Origin: Alphaproteobacteria bacterium
GTDB taxonomy: Bacteria > Pseudomonadota > Alphaproteobacteria > Rhizobiales > Beijerinckiaceae
Assembly: GCA_016869555.1 (NCBI GenBank)
Contig: VGDY01000001.1
Coordinates: 44,452-108,451 of the forward strand
DNA length: 64,000 bases
Reading direction: 5' to 3'
Positions 17,450 to 26,634 of this stretch are shown piece after piece. The position numbers and the translations under genes were made by a program. The notes below the pieces were generated by a model. The model was not told the origin of the DNA. It was given only the letters and a program-made list of their open reading frames with translations, and did no database searches. Each line of letters opens with the position of its first letter. Within the stretch, counting starts at the first letter, position 1.

Positions 17450-18363
17450 CGATGCCGCAAACCGAGCATGGCGGCGCAAGCCCGGCAGGCGACGTCATGC
17501 AGACGCATGTCGAGCGCGCGCCTGGCGCGACGATGACTGGCGAACGCGTGGTGGTGCTTGAGGCCGGACGCGCCGAGAGCAATTATTGGCGCGATCTGTG
17601 GAATTATCGCGAGCTGTTCCTGATCCTCGCGTGGCGCGACGTTTCGGTGCGCTACAAGCAGACCATGATCGGCGTCGCCTGGGCGGTCATCCGCCCGCTG
17701 GCGACAATGGTCATTTTCACCATCATCTTCGGCAGGCTCGCGAAGCTCCCGAGCGATGGCGCGACGCCCTATCCGATCCTGGTGCTGTCGGGGATGCTGG
17801 CGTGGTTCCTCTTCTCGGGCATATTGGGCGACGCTTCAAGCAGCATGATCGGCAACGCCAATTTGATCGGAAAAGTCTATTTCCCCCGGATCATCCTTCC
17901 CGCTTCGACAGCGGTCGTGGCGCTCGTCGACCTGGCGATCAATCTTGTCGTCCTGCTCGCCCTGATGGCGTTCTACGGCTTTCTGCCGGGCTGGAGGATC
18001 GCGCTGCTTCCAGCGTTCATCGCCTTCGCGGTCGTTGCGAGCCTCGGGCCCGCGCTGCTCATCGCCGCGCTCAACGTCAAATACCGGGACTTTCGCTTCA
18101 TCCTGCCCTTCTTGCTGCAGTTCGGGCTCTATGTTTCGCCGGTCGGCTTTTCCAGCAGCGTGGTGCCTGACGGCTGGCGGTTCCTCTACAGCCTCAATCC
18201 AGTGGTCGGGGTCATCGACGGCTTTCGCTGGTGCCTGCTCGGCGGCGAAAGCCAACTCTATATGCCGGGATTCGTCGGAAGCTGCGCCGTCGCCGTCGCG
18301 CTCGCCTGGCTTGGCGTCGCTTATTTCCGCAAATTCGAGCGGTCCTTCGCGGATGTCATCTGA
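17446..18363 (+). CDS. wzm: polysaccharide ABC transporter permease (Wzm/ABC-2 type)
   Basis: Inner-membrane permease of 305 residues that exports lipid-linked polysaccharide with the Wzt ATPase encoded next. After a hydrophilic N-terminus of about 45 residues come the ABC-2 features: LILAWRDVSVRYKQTMIGVAW before helix 1, six hydrophobic segments and the LNVKYRDFRFILPFLLQ loop typical of TagG/Wzm/KpsM proteins. The GTG start overlaps the asnB stop; an ATG lies 6 bases further on. The Wzt gene follows after 18 bases. High-GC codon use matches the surroundings, unlike the downstream cassette. Confidence 0.92.
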   Translation: MTMPQTEHGGASPAGDVMQTHVERAPGATMTGERVVVLEAGRAESNYWRDLWNYRELFLILAWRDVSVRYKQTMIGVAWAVIRPLATMVIFTIIFGRLAKLPSDGATPYPILVLSGMLAWFLFSGILGDASSSMIGNANLIGKVYFPRIILPASTAVVALVDLAINLVVLLALMAFYGFLPGWRIALLPAFIAFAVVASLGPALLIAALNVKYRDFRFILPFLLQFGLYVSPVGFSSSVVPDGWRFLYSLNPVVGVIDGFRWCLLGGESQLYMPGFVGSCAVAVALAWLGVAYFRKFERSFADVI

Positions 18364-18381
18364 GCGCGTAGGAGCGGCGGC

Positions 18382-19671
18382 TTGAGCGGCGACGTCGTCA
18401 TTCGGGCCGACGGCCTCGGCAAGGCTTATATGATCAGCCACGGCGCCGGCGGCAACGAAAGATACGTCGCCCTGCGCGACGTCCTGGCCGGCGCGGCGCG
18501 CGGCGCCATGCGCAGGATTCGCGATCCGGCGCGCGGCGTGAGCCTTTCCGGCGGCGCGTCGACCGAGGAGTTCTGGGCGCTCAAGGATGTGAACTTCGAG
18601 GTCAGGCGCGGCGAGGTGGTCGGCGTCATCGGACGCAACGGCGCCGGCAAGTCGACGCTGCTAAAGGTGCTCTCGCGCATCACCGAGCCGACGCGGGGCA
18701 GGGTCGAGATCAGGGGACGTCTCGCGAGCCTGCTCGAAGTCGGCACCGGCTTTCATCCGGAACTCACCGGGCGCGAGAATATTTTTCTCAACGGCGCGAT
18801 CCTCGGCATGACGCGCGCGGAAATCCGTAGGAAGTTCGACGAAATCGTCGCTTTCGCCGAGGTCGAGAAGTTTTTAGACACGCCGGTCAAGCGCTATTCG
18901 TCCGGCATGTATGTGCGGCTGGCCTTCGCGGTCGCCGCGCATCTGGAGCCGGAGATATTGGTCGTCGACGAGGTGCTGTCGGTCGGCGACGCCGAATTTC
19001 AGAAGAAATGCCTTGGGAAGATGCAGGATGTGGCGGGGCAGGGTCGCACGGTGCTGTTCGTGAGCCACAATATCGGCGCTGTAAATGCGCTTTGCTCCAA
19101 ATGTATGTTGCTTCACTCTGGCCGCAAGAGAATTTTTGGCGATGTGCGATCAGCGACAGAGGCCTATTTAACTGCGGCTATCGAACATGGATACAGCGTC
19201 GAATTCTCGAAGCAGGATGCATCGTCGGGAAATTCAGCTGTGGCGGTGCGCGGCGCTCGCATCAGACATGAAAGTGGACAAGTTTCAGGGTGCGTTGCAA
19301 TCGGCGAAGGCGTATGGATCGAAATAGATTATGATATTTTACAATCAAATCCGCTGCCACGATTGAATCTTCATTTAATTGCCGAAGACGGCGTACATGC
19401 GTTCGCTTCATTCGAAAACACGGCAACGCCTCGTAGGATTGGTCGATTCTCGGCGCGCATGTGGATTCCGCCGAATTTTCTCAACGCAATGCGTTACCAT
19501 ATATCGATCTATTTTACTTCTGTCCGGCCCGCGCATTTGCATTTCGCGTTGAAGGACGTTCTGACTCTCCAGGTCGTGGACGACATCGATGCAATAGCCC
19601 GTCAAGGTTATGAGGGTTCATTTCCCGGAGTATTACGGCCAGTAATGGAGTGGACAGTAGATGCACGGTAG
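18382..19671 (+). CDS. wzt: polysaccharide ABC transporter ATP-binding protein with Wzt C-terminal domain
   Basis: ATPase of the Wzm/Wzt exporter, 429 residues. The nucleotide-binding domain has Walker A GRNGAGKSTLLK, a signature motif YSSGMYVRLAFA, Walker B EILVVDEVLSVGD and the H-loop SHNIGAV near residue 230. Residues about 245-429 form the beta-sandwich Wzt carbohydrate-binding domain that in O9a/O12-type systems recognises the terminal cap of the glycan. Base composition falls sharply at about 19,080, just after the H-loop, so the two halves of the gene have different compositional histories. TTG start; the stop overlaps the next gene by 11 bases. Confidence 0.92.
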   Translation: MSGDVVIRADGLGKAYMISHGAGGNERYVALRDVLAGAARGAMRRIRDPARGVSLSGGASTEEFWALKDVNFEVRRGEVVGVIGRNGAGKSTLLKVLSRITEPTRGRVEIRGRLASLLEVGTGFHPELTGRENIFLNGAILGMTRAEIRRKFDEIVAFAEVEKFLDTPVKRYSSGMYVRLAFAVAAHLEPEILVVDEVLSVGDAEFQKKCLGKMQDVAGQGRTVLFVSHNIGAVNALCSKCMLLHSGRKRIFGDVRSATEAYLTAAIEHGYSVEFSKQDASSGNSAVAVRGARIRHESGQVSGCVAIGEGVWIEIDYDILQSNPLPRLNLHLIAEDGVHAFASFENTATPRRIGRFSARMWIPPNFLNAMRYHISIYFTSVRPAHLHFALKDVLTLQVVDDIDAIARQGYEGSFPGVLRPVMEWTVDAR

Positions 19672-20458
19672 CAAAATTGACAGCGTCGTGACGCTACTCC
19701 GGCGCGCCTTGGGAAGAGGAGCGAAAAAAGTCATTGGAGCCTTTGGAAATCCACGCAATATTGATCCATGGCATGGCCTCAACGACATTGCGCAGGCTGA
19801 TCAAGAATTAATTCTCTCAGTTGACAACTATACGATGACCGGCCCGGCGCGGCGCTATCAATTGATCGAAGCGGTCAGATACGTTGTCAAGCACAGAATT
19901 CCCGGCGCGGTAGTTGAATGCGGAGTCTGGCGGGGCGGAAGCATGATGCTCGCGGCGCGGACGCTGCTGGACTGCGGCGACACCTCCCGTGACCTCTATT
20001 TATACGATACGTTTGAAGGCATGCCGGCACCGTCGAGCGCAGATAAGGACTGGAGATCGGTCGAAGCGACCCAAATATTGTTGGCTGATGATGGCAACAG
20101 AGAAAATAGCTATTTCTGGGCGATCGCCAGCTTGCCCGAAGTGAAACGAAATCTCTTATCAATCGGCTATCCTAGTGGGCGGATTCACTTTGTCCAAGGA
20201 AAAGTCGAACAGACTCTCTCAGAAATTTGCCCCGATCAGATTTCCGTACTCAGATTGGACACTGATTGGTACGAAAGTACAGCGCACGAACTGAAATATT
20301 TATATCCAAAAGTATGTCGAGGCGGCGTTGTGATAATAGACGACTACGGCTATTGGCAGGGCGCCAGACGCGCCGTGGATGAATTTATCTCCTTATGCGG
20401 CGAACCGATATTTCTAAACAGAATAGACACGTCGTGCAGATGCTTTGTCAGGCCGTGA
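19661..20458 (+). CDS. TylF/MycF-family sugar O-methyltransferase
   Basis: S-adenosylmethionine-dependent methyltransferase of 265 residues in the macrocin O-methyltransferase family. It shows the family run GAVVECGVWRGGSMMLAA (SAM loop), YLYDTFEGMPAPS, LRLDTDWYEST and the metal-site GGVVIIDDYGYWQGARRA. Such enzymes methylate sugar hydroxyls, here probably a residue or cap of the glycan. The neighbouring Wzt carbohydrate-binding domain and this enzyme share the AT-richer composition, fitting a cap-modifying enzyme exchanged together with the domain that recognises it. It overlaps wzt by 11 bases. Confidence 0.88.
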   Translation: MHGSKIDSVVTLLRRALGRGAKKVIGAFGNPRNIDPWHGLNDIAQADQELILSVDNYTMTGPARRYQLIEAVRYVVKHRIPGAVVECGVWRGGSMMLAARTLLDCGDTSRDLYLYDTFEGMPAPSSADKDWRSVEATQILLADDGNRENSYFWAIASLPEVKRNLLSIGYPSGRIHFVQGKVEQTLSEICPDQISVLRLDTDWYESTAHELKYLYPKVCRGGVVIIDDYGYWQGARRAVDEFISLCGEPIFLNRIDTSCRCFVRP

Positions 20459-20581
20459 CACTTCGTTTTTCCGGCACAGGGCGATATCGAGGGCCGCGAG
20501 CAAGCAGGGTGCGAAGCCTTTCCAGGCGCCGCCACTTTGGAGATCCGGATACGATTCTAAAAACAGAACGTCGGCGGAGAA

Positions 20582-21397
20582 ATGAAACAGGACATTTATC
20601 GTCGTATCGCCAAACGATGGCCTATCAAAACGGTATTGCGGAGATACTATGGGCAGACCGTGTTTCTGCCACGGGCCAGCTATTCCGATATAGCGCTTCG
20701 TTGCCTTGGCGAATATGAGCCGGACAATTGCAAAATACTCGTTCAGTTGGCTCTCCCCAAAACCATGATGTTAGATGTCGGCGCAAACTTCGGGCTCACG
20801 TCAATACCTGTTCTTGTCAATTGTCCGGAGGTTAAGGTGCTTTCGTTTGAGCCCTCGCCAATTGCTCTAAAGTTTCTGCGTCGCACAATGCGTAATGTCT
20901 CTTTCAAGGACAGATGGGAGTTGATCGAGCAATGCGCCGGAGCGGAAGTCGGCGCGACCGAGTTTACGCTGTCCGAAGAAACAACCGCCGAATTTGATGG
21001 GATACGTCACACCAAGCGCGTCCAATCCCATGAAATGCGCCAAGTGCCGATGACCACCATCGACGCGGAGTGGAAGCGTCGGGCCTATCCAGAAGTGTCC
21101 GTGATAAAATGCGACGTTGAGGGCGCAGAAATCGCCGTGCTTCGTGGCGCAGTGGAGTGCATCAATCGGACGCGTCCATATATCCTCATGGAATGGAATA
21201 GGATCAATATCCAAGCGTATAATTTCACGTCGAGTGATTTGATCGGCGTTGTCGAACAATTTGATTATGATATTTATGCATTGCCCGGCATGATCCGAGT
21301 CGCAAATTGCGTTGAGGTTGACTTGCAGGCCTTGGTCACGGAGAGCCTTCTGTTGGCGCCGCGTAAAAGACCTCCTGTATCTCAGCGGGCCCAGTAA
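20582..21397 (+). CDS. FkbM-family methyltransferase
   Basis: SAM-dependent O-methyltransferase of 271 residues. The FkbM features are MMLDVGANFGLTSIPV (SAM loop), VLSFEPSPIALKFLRR, the VPMTTIDAEWK segment and VIKCDVEGAEIAVLRGA. FkbM proteins in glycan clusters methylate sugar hydroxyls. AT-richer than the genome. It is 123 bases after the TylF-like gene and 25 bases before the next. Confidence 0.88.
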   Translation: MKQDIYRRIAKRWPIKTVLRRYYGQTVFLPRASYSDIALRCLGEYEPDNCKILVQLALPKTMMLDVGANFGLTSIPVLVNCPEVKVLSFEPSPIALKFLRRTMRNVSFKDRWELIEQCAGAEVGATEFTLSEETTAEFDGIRHTKRVQSHEMRQVPMTTIDAEWKRRAYPEVSVIKCDVEGAEIAVLRGAVECINRTRPYILMEWNRINIQAYNFTSSDLIGVVEQFDYDIYALPGMIRVANCVEVDLQALVTESLLLAPRKRPPVSQRAQ

Positions 21398-21422
21398 CAT
21401 ATTTAGGGAACGGAATCGTGGA

Positions 21423-22244
21423 ATGACGATCAGGCGTCGCGTGATCCTGGTAAACTATGCGGATGATCGATTTGGACATAAGGGAAGCCCATTTCGGGCG
21501 GCGCAACGCGCAATGTCGGAATCCGCGCTCGCGCATGGGGTTGATACCGTAATTTCCTGGGACTGGACGATGCTCTCCAGTACCGACTTGTATCGTCAGC
21601 GCCAATGCTACTTTGATCGCAGATACCATCTCAATGGCTTCGTTTTTAAACCGTTTATCGTCAATCACGCCCTACAAGAAATGAACTATGGAGACATTCT
21701 TATATATTATGATGCGGGGGATGGGAGTCATTTGTTCGATACAGACATATCGCCACTTGTTGAAATATGTGTGACGAACAATGGCGTCTTGATCCATCAA
21801 TGGGGAGATACAAATATAAAATGGACAAAAAGGGACTGTTTCCATTTTATGGAACTCGATCACCCGTCGGCGCATAACGCAATTGCAATGCAAGCGACGT
21901 GGTTTGTCTTAGAAAAAAACGAATTCACAATGAGATTTACAAACGAATACCTACGGTACTCGCTGGATGAGCGGGTTGCGTCTTATCAGAATGATCGAGT
22001 GTGCGGGCTTCCGGATTTGCCCGGCTTCGTCGAAAATCGCGGCGATCAGTCAGTTCTTTCTTTATTGGCCTATAAGTATGGACTCCGGACTTTCAAAGGC
22101 GCCGGCGGGCAGGACAACAGAGTAGTCGGAAATTTCATACGTTCGCTCACCTTCGCCGGCCGATGCGAGATCGCCGCCAAGCAGCAAGCGCGGCGACTGG
22201 CGGTGAAAGCAGGAAACCTAAAACACAGGCTTCAGCGACTCTAA
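21423..22244 (+). CDS. uncharacterised glycosyltransferase-like protein of polysaccharide clusters
   Basis: Protein of 273 residues, not assigned to a named family with certainty. The segment FKPFIVNHALQEMNYGDILIYYDAGDG resembles a type of cluster-encoded protein with a KPxII...GDIL-Y-DAG pattern, where the Asp-containing strand end looks like a GT-A metal motif. A later acidic/aromatic stretch (FVENRGDQSVLSLLAYKYG) also recurs in that type. A glycosyltransferase is the most likely role but is not proved. Start chosen at ATG 21423, after the FkbM stop; the frame is open further upstream through the FkbM gene. AT-rich: 24 of 60 bases at 21661-21720 are G/C. Confidence 0.6.
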   Translation: MTIRRRVILVNYADDRFGHKGSPFRAAQRAMSESALAHGVDTVISWDWTMLSSTDLYRQRQCYFDRRYHLNGFVFKPFIVNHALQEMNYGDILIYYDAGDGSHLFDTDISPLVEICVTNNGVLIHQWGDTNIKWTKRDCFHFMELDHPSAHNAIAMQATWFVLEKNEFTMRFTNEYLRYSLDERVASYQNDRVCGLPDLPGFVENRGDQSVLSLLAYKYGLRTFKGAGGQDNRVVGNFIRSLTFAGRCEIAAKQQARRLAVKAGNLKHRLQRL

Positions 22245-22247
22245 GTC

Positions 22248-23435
22248 ATGACGCCGAGAGTGCTCGTGATTGGGTTTGATCTTCCCCACACGGGATCCGC
22301 CGGCAGCATTGTGCTCTATCGACTTCTATCTGACTGGCCAGAAGATCGCATTCTGGCGATTGGACCTCCTCCTCCGCCCGGCAGCAAGAGACTTGATTGC
22401 AAGTTTGTCGAATTCAACCCCTCGTTCGAGAGGTTGAACGCGACCCGGTTTAGGAAGGCCCTGCTGCTTGCCAGACTAAGTCACTTGATCTCCACCGGCC
22501 ATGTTCCGGTTGGCGGGTTCAGAGCGGATATCGTGCTCAGCGTCATGTCAAATCTCTCGCATGCGATGGCCGCAACCGCCGTCGCCAAGCGAGAGAATAT
22601 CCCCTTGGTTTGGATCGTGCACGACGATCCGGAGGAATTTAACAAGACCTACAATGTTGGGGATGCGCTGGCGCGGAGAAAATTTCGGGAAATGTATCGC
22701 GCAGGCGCAAGCAGGCTTTGTGTGTCTTCGGAGTTAGAATCGACTCTGAGCAGCCGCTATGGCGCTCCAGGACTAACCATGTATCCTTTGCGCAGCGAGA
22801 CTTTGAAGGCGCGATCGCCAACTCAAAATGCAAATCTAAAAAATCGCGAATATTTGACGATTGGCTACGCAGGCGCGCTGAGTTACGGCTACGGTCCAAG
22901 ATTAATTGAAATGGCGCCGTTGCTCAGGTCGGCGAAGGCAAAAGTCATCATATATGGATCCAGCCTGGAGACGGCAGAATGTTCGGATGTGCTGATTTCG
23001 CATGGTAGACTCCCTACGCCGGAAGAGGCGTGGGAGCGAATCAAGGCGGAGTGCGATGCTGTGCTCCTGCCATATTGCTATGCGAATCATGGCCATGCGT
23101 CGCTCTTGCAGACACATTTTCCAAGCAAGTTGGTCGAATACTTGGCGTTAGGCATGCCGGTCGTGGTGACGGGACCAGATTACGCCACCGGGGTGAAGTG
23201 GGCGCAGCGCAATCAGGATTGCTGCGTCCTGGTGACTGAACAAGACGGTCGGGAACTCGTTGAGGCGTTGACACAGTTGAGAGAGAAGCCCGAACTTCGG
23301 GTTCGCCTGGGGGAAAGGGCGATCATAGCCGGGACGAAAGAATTCGATCCACGATCGATAAAGACTGCTTTTGCACGACATCTGCGCCAGGTGACGAAAG
23401 GAGAGGCGACTTGTCTGTCGAAAGTGTGCGAGTAG
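22248..23435 (+). CDS. glycosyltransferase, GT4-like GT-B fold
   Basis: Cytoplasmic glycosyltransferase of 395 residues with a two-Rossmann GT-B layout. N-terminal domain: IGFDLPHTGSAGSIVLYRLL; linker; C-terminal nucleotide-sugar domain starting YLTIGYAGALSYGYGP, with HFPSKLVEYLALGMPVVVTGPD, the GT4-type acceptor/donor loop region. Substrate unknown. It begins 3 bases after the preceding stop and is the last gene of the AT-richer block; from about 23.7 kb the composition returns to the genomic norm. Confidence 0.8.
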   Translation: MTPRVLVIGFDLPHTGSAGSIVLYRLLSDWPEDRILAIGPPPPPGSKRLDCKFVEFNPSFERLNATRFRKALLLARLSHLISTGHVPVGGFRADIVLSVMSNLSHAMAATAVAKRENIPLVWIVHDDPEEFNKTYNVGDALARRKFREMYRAGASRLCVSSELESTLSSRYGAPGLTMYPLRSETLKARSPTQNANLKNREYLTIGYAGALSYGYGPRLIEMAPLLRSAKAKVIIYGSSLETAECSDVLISHGRLPTPEEAWERIKAECDAVLLPYCYANHGHASLLQTHFPSKLVEYLALGMPVVVTGPDYATGVKWAQRNQDCCVLVTEQDGRELVEALTQLREKPELRVRLGERAIIAGTKEFDPRSIKTAFARHLRQVTKGEATCLSKVCE

Positions 23436-23549
23436 TGCGGCGACGTCCACTCGTGGTGGTCGCTGCTCGCGGGGAGATCGCAAATCTCCGCCTGAGACGA
23501 GGAACGCCGGCGCTGTGAGCCCTATCCAGCTAATCGACGGTCGTTCCCG

Positions 23550-24410
23550 GTGAACAAGTCCGCCCTACTGCTTTCCGAAGCCCAGCAGAAGAACGTAGGC
23601 TGGTGGGAAGAAAACCCCATGACCTACGACTGGGAGAACACACTACGGCTGACGCCGGGCAGCCGTGAATGGTATGAGGAAATCGACCGCCGTTTTTTAT
23701 CCGCTTCTTACTTCGCCAAAGGCGCGGACGGGACGCCATTCGGGCGCTTCATGAAGCCGGAGCGCATCGCCGGCAGGGAGGTGCTCGAAATCGGCTGCGG
23801 CATGGGCGCGCATGCGGCGATGCTGACGCGCGCCGGCGCGCGGCTGACGGCGATCGATCTCACGGCGCGCGCCGTCGAGGTCACGAGACGCCGTTTCGAA
23901 GTGTTCGGGCTGAACGCCGACATCCAGCGCGCCGATGCCGAGCAACTGCCGTTTCCGGATAAATCCTTCGATACCGTGTGGACCTGGGGCGTGATCCATC
24001 ACAGTTCGCGCTTTGAATGCTGCCTTTCGGAGATCGCGCGCGTGCTGCGCCCGGGCGGCCATCTGATGATGATGGTCTACTACCGTCCGAGCATCGTCTA
24101 CTATGTTCACAACGGCGTGATCCGCGGCGTTCTCATGGGCCATCTGCTGCGCAAATCGTTGCAGCAGATCTATGTCGATGCGGGCGACGGTTTTTACGCT
24201 CGAACGTTCAACAAGCGCGAATTGAGCGCCCATCTCGCTCCGGCGTTCGAAAATGTCGCCTTCAGCGTCATCGGACTTAAGGCCGAACTCTACCCGATCC
24301 CGCGCACAGGCTTCAAAGTCTGGCTGGAAAGCGTGACCCCGGATGCGCTCGCCTCCGCCGTGCTCGGCCGGTGGGGGTCGATGATCGTCGCCGAGGCGAC
24401 GCGCAAGTAG
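23550..24410 (+). CDS. class I SAM-dependent methyltransferase (Methyltransf_11 type)
   Basis: Methyltransferase of 286 residues with the motif I loop VLEIGCGMGAHAAML, motif II ADAEQLPFPDKSFD and motif III VLRPGGHLMMMVYY. The N-terminus (AQQKNVGWWEENPMTYDW) resembles cluster-encoded small-molecule methyltransferases. GTG start. It lies between the AT-richer cassette and the GT9 gene, 5 bases before the latter. Substrate unknown. Confidence 0.85.
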   Translation: MNKSALLLSEAQQKNVGWWEENPMTYDWENTLRLTPGSREWYEEIDRRFLSASYFAKGADGTPFGRFMKPERIAGREVLEIGCGMGAHAAMLTRAGARLTAIDLTARAVEVTRRRFEVFGLNADIQRADAEQLPFPDKSFDTVWTWGVIHHSSRFECCLSEIARVLRPGGHLMMMVYYRPSIVYYVHNGVIRGVLMGHLLRKSLQQIYVDAGDGFYARTFNKRELSAHLAPAFENVAFSVIGLKAELYPIPRTGFKVWLESVTPDALASAVLGRWGSMIVAEATRK

Positions 24411-24415
24411 GCGCC

Positions 24416-25576
24416 GTGGTCCCGAGGAGCGCGACGACGAACTTGGCCGGGAGCGAAGCTGCGCGGAAGATTCTGGTTTTTAGAGTCGGCCAGCTTGGCG
24501 ACATGATCGTCGCCTTGCCGGCGCTGTGGGCGGTGCGCCGATACTGGCCGGACGCCAAGCTGACTCTGCTTTGCGATGTGCATCCTCGCCGCAAATATGT
24601 GCTCGGTTCGGACGTTCTCGGTCCGACGGGGCTGTTCGACAGCATCGAGCATTATGCCGTGCCGTCCGGCGAGGGCGAGAGCGTCCGATGGCTCGGCCGC
24701 CGCCTGGCGCTGGTCCTCAAGCTTCGGGCGTTGCGTTTCGATGCGCTGGTCTATCTCGCGCCGAGCATACGCACGCCGGAACAGGTCAGGCGCGACGTCG
24801 CCTTCTTTCGAGCGGCGGGGATCGGCCGCATCTACGGCGCCGCTCATTTTCCGCCCGTGCCGGTGAAGAGGCCGGGTCGCCCCTTCGACGAAGGCCTGCC
24901 TGAGGCCGATCTCCTGCTGGCGCGTCTGGCCGCCGATGGAATCCCCGCGCCTTCGCCTGGCGAGGGCTCGCTCGATCTCGCGCTCGGCGACGCCGAAGCC
25001 GCGGCGGTCGCTCAATGGCGCGCGACGCTGGGCGCCGACGGCGGCCGAACCTGGATCGGCGTTGGGCCGGGCTCGAAAATGCCGGCGAAGCGCTGGCCGC
25101 TTCAGCGGTTCGGCGAAGTCATCGACAGGCTGATCGCGCGCTACGACATATGGCCCGTGGCGTTCGGCGGACCGGAAGATCGGCGCGACGGCGAAGTCCT
25201 GTTGGCGCGCTGGGGACGCGGCTACAACGCCGCCGGCGCGTTAAGCGTCCGCGCGTCTTCCATGGCGCTCAAGAACTGCGCAATGTTCGTCGGCAATGAC
25301 ACCGGCACGATGCATCTGGCGGCGGCGGCCGGCACGCCCTGCGTCGCGATTTTTTCGGCCCGCGACTGGCCGGGCGCCTGGTATCCGTACGGAGTCGCTC
25401 GGCGCGTGTTCCGCGTCCCGCTCGACTGCGAGGGCTGCTATCTCGTTGAATGCGCCGATCGCCACAACGAATGCCTGACCCGGATCACGGTCGAGGAGGT
25501 GGTCGCGGGATGCGAAGAGTTCCTGAGGAAAGCGACAGCCGAGCCTCGCGCCGCCGGCCAAGTTGCACATGGTTGA
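24416..25576 (+). CDS. glycosyltransferase family 9 (heptosyltransferase-like)
   Basis: GT-B enzyme of 386 residues from the ADP-heptose:LPS heptosyltransferase family. N-terminal ILVFRVGQLGDMIVALPAL matches the family start; the C-terminal domain has GVGPGSKMPAKRWP and FVGNDTGTMHLAAAAGTPCVAIF, the donor-binding signature. The hldE and hldD genes downstream would supply ADP-heptose, so heptose is a plausible donor. The GTG at 24416, 5 bases after the methyltransferase stop, is the likely start; a frame beginning at 24371 would overlap that gene by 40 bases. It overlaps the next gene by 8 bases. Confidence 0.87.
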   Translation: MVPRSATTNLAGSEAARKILVFRVGQLGDMIVALPALWAVRRYWPDAKLTLLCDVHPRRKYVLGSDVLGPTGLFDSIEHYAVPSGEGESVRWLGRRLALVLKLRALRFDALVYLAPSIRTPEQVRRDVAFFRAAGIGRIYGAAHFPPVPVKRPGRPFDEGLPEADLLLARLAADGIPAPSPGEGSLDLALGDAEAAAVAQWRATLGADGGRTWIGVGPGSKMPAKRWPLQRFGEVIDRLIARYDIWPVAFGGPEDRRDGEVLLARWGRGYNAAGALSVRASSMALKNCAMFVGNDTGTMHLAAAAGTPCVAIFSARDWPGAWYPYGVARRVFRVPLDCEGCYLVECADRHNECLTRITVEEVVAGCEEFLRKATAEPRAAGQVAHG

Positions 25577-26537
25577 GAGCGTAAGCGCCCGATGGTTTTC
25601 AACTGACGCAATGTCGCGACCGCTCCAATGTTTGCCCTTGAGCGCAGTCCTGCCGACCAGGGACAGAGCGTCCGTCCTGCTGCGCACGCTCAAGTCGCTC
25701 ACGGCGCAAAGCGTCCTGCCGGCGGAGCTGATCGTGGTGGACGGCTCGACGCGGGACGACGCCAGGGCGATCGTCGAGCAATGGGCCGCGGAGGTTGCGC
25801 CGGCCACGAAGGCGATCTGGCTGCGCGCGACGACGCTTGGCGCCGCCGCCCAGCGCAATCAGGGCGTGGCGATCGCGACGCAGCCTTTCGTCTGGTTCTT
25901 TGACGATGACATACTGTTCGAGCCGGAGTGCGTCGCTCGGCTGTGGCGGGCGATCGAGTCCGATGGGGCGCTCGGCGGCGTCAACGCCATGATCGTCAAT
26001 CAGCGCTATCAGCCGCCGGGCCGCGTCAGCCGCATGATGTTCGCTCTGATGAGCGGCAGGAACGAGCCGACCTTCGCCGGAAAGGTGCTGGGGCCCGCCG
26101 TAAATCTTCTGCCCGAAGATCGCGATGACCTGCCCGAGGTCGTCCCGACCGAATGGCTCAACACGACCTGTACGATCTACCGCCGCGAAGCGCTGCCCGA
26201 CCCGCTCTTCGATTCGATCTTCACAGGCTATTCGATGATGGAAGATCTAACGCTGTCCTTGCGCGTCGCAAAGCGATGGCGCCTCGCCAATGCGCGGACG
26301 GCGCGAATTTACCACGACAGCCAGCCGGGCGCGCACAAGTCTGACATTGCGGCGCTGGACGAGATGGAGCTCGTCAACCGGCATTATGTGATGACGCAAG
26401 TGCTCGGCAGAGCGCGCGCGCCGGACTATGCGCGCCTCGCATTGTGGGAAGCGTTCCAATTCGCCTGCAGCGCCAGCAAGGGCGCTCGCCTGAGGGGCAA
26501 GCTGCGGGCGCTGAATCGCTTGCGGGCGGCGCTTTGA
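25569..26537 (+). CDS. glycosyltransferase family 2
   Basis: GT-A enzyme of about 322 residues. It shows the opening strand SAVLPTRDRASVLLRTLKSL, donor-site VVDGSTRDDA, a metal-binding FFDDDILFEP and a downstream acidic YSMMEDLTLSLRV (catalytic-base region). Acceptor unknown. ATG 25569 overlaps the GT9 stop; a TTG start at 25563 would add two residues. GalE follows after 97 bases. Confidence 0.87.
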   Translation: MVESVSARWFSTDAMSRPLQCLPLSAVLPTRDRASVLLRTLKSLTAQSVLPAELIVVDGSTRDDARAIVEQWAAEVAPATKAIWLRATTLGAAAQRNQGVAIATQPFVWFFDDDILFEPECVARLWRAIESDGALGGVNAMIVNQRYQPPGRVSRMMFALMSGRNEPTFAGKVLGPAVNLLPEDRDDLPEVVPTEWLNTTCTIYRREALPDPLFDSIFTGYSMMEDLTLSLRVAKRWRLANARTARIYHDSQPGAHKSDIAALDEMELVNRHYVMTQVLGRARAPDYARLALWEAFQFACSASKGARLRGKLRALNRLRAAL

Positions 26538-26634
26538 AATCCGGCGCGCGTCACGAACGCTTCGACTATGCCGTCGCGGTCGAGCGCGTGCGGAAGGGAC
26601 GATCGCATCGCCTGATGGCGCGAGCGCCAGCAAA

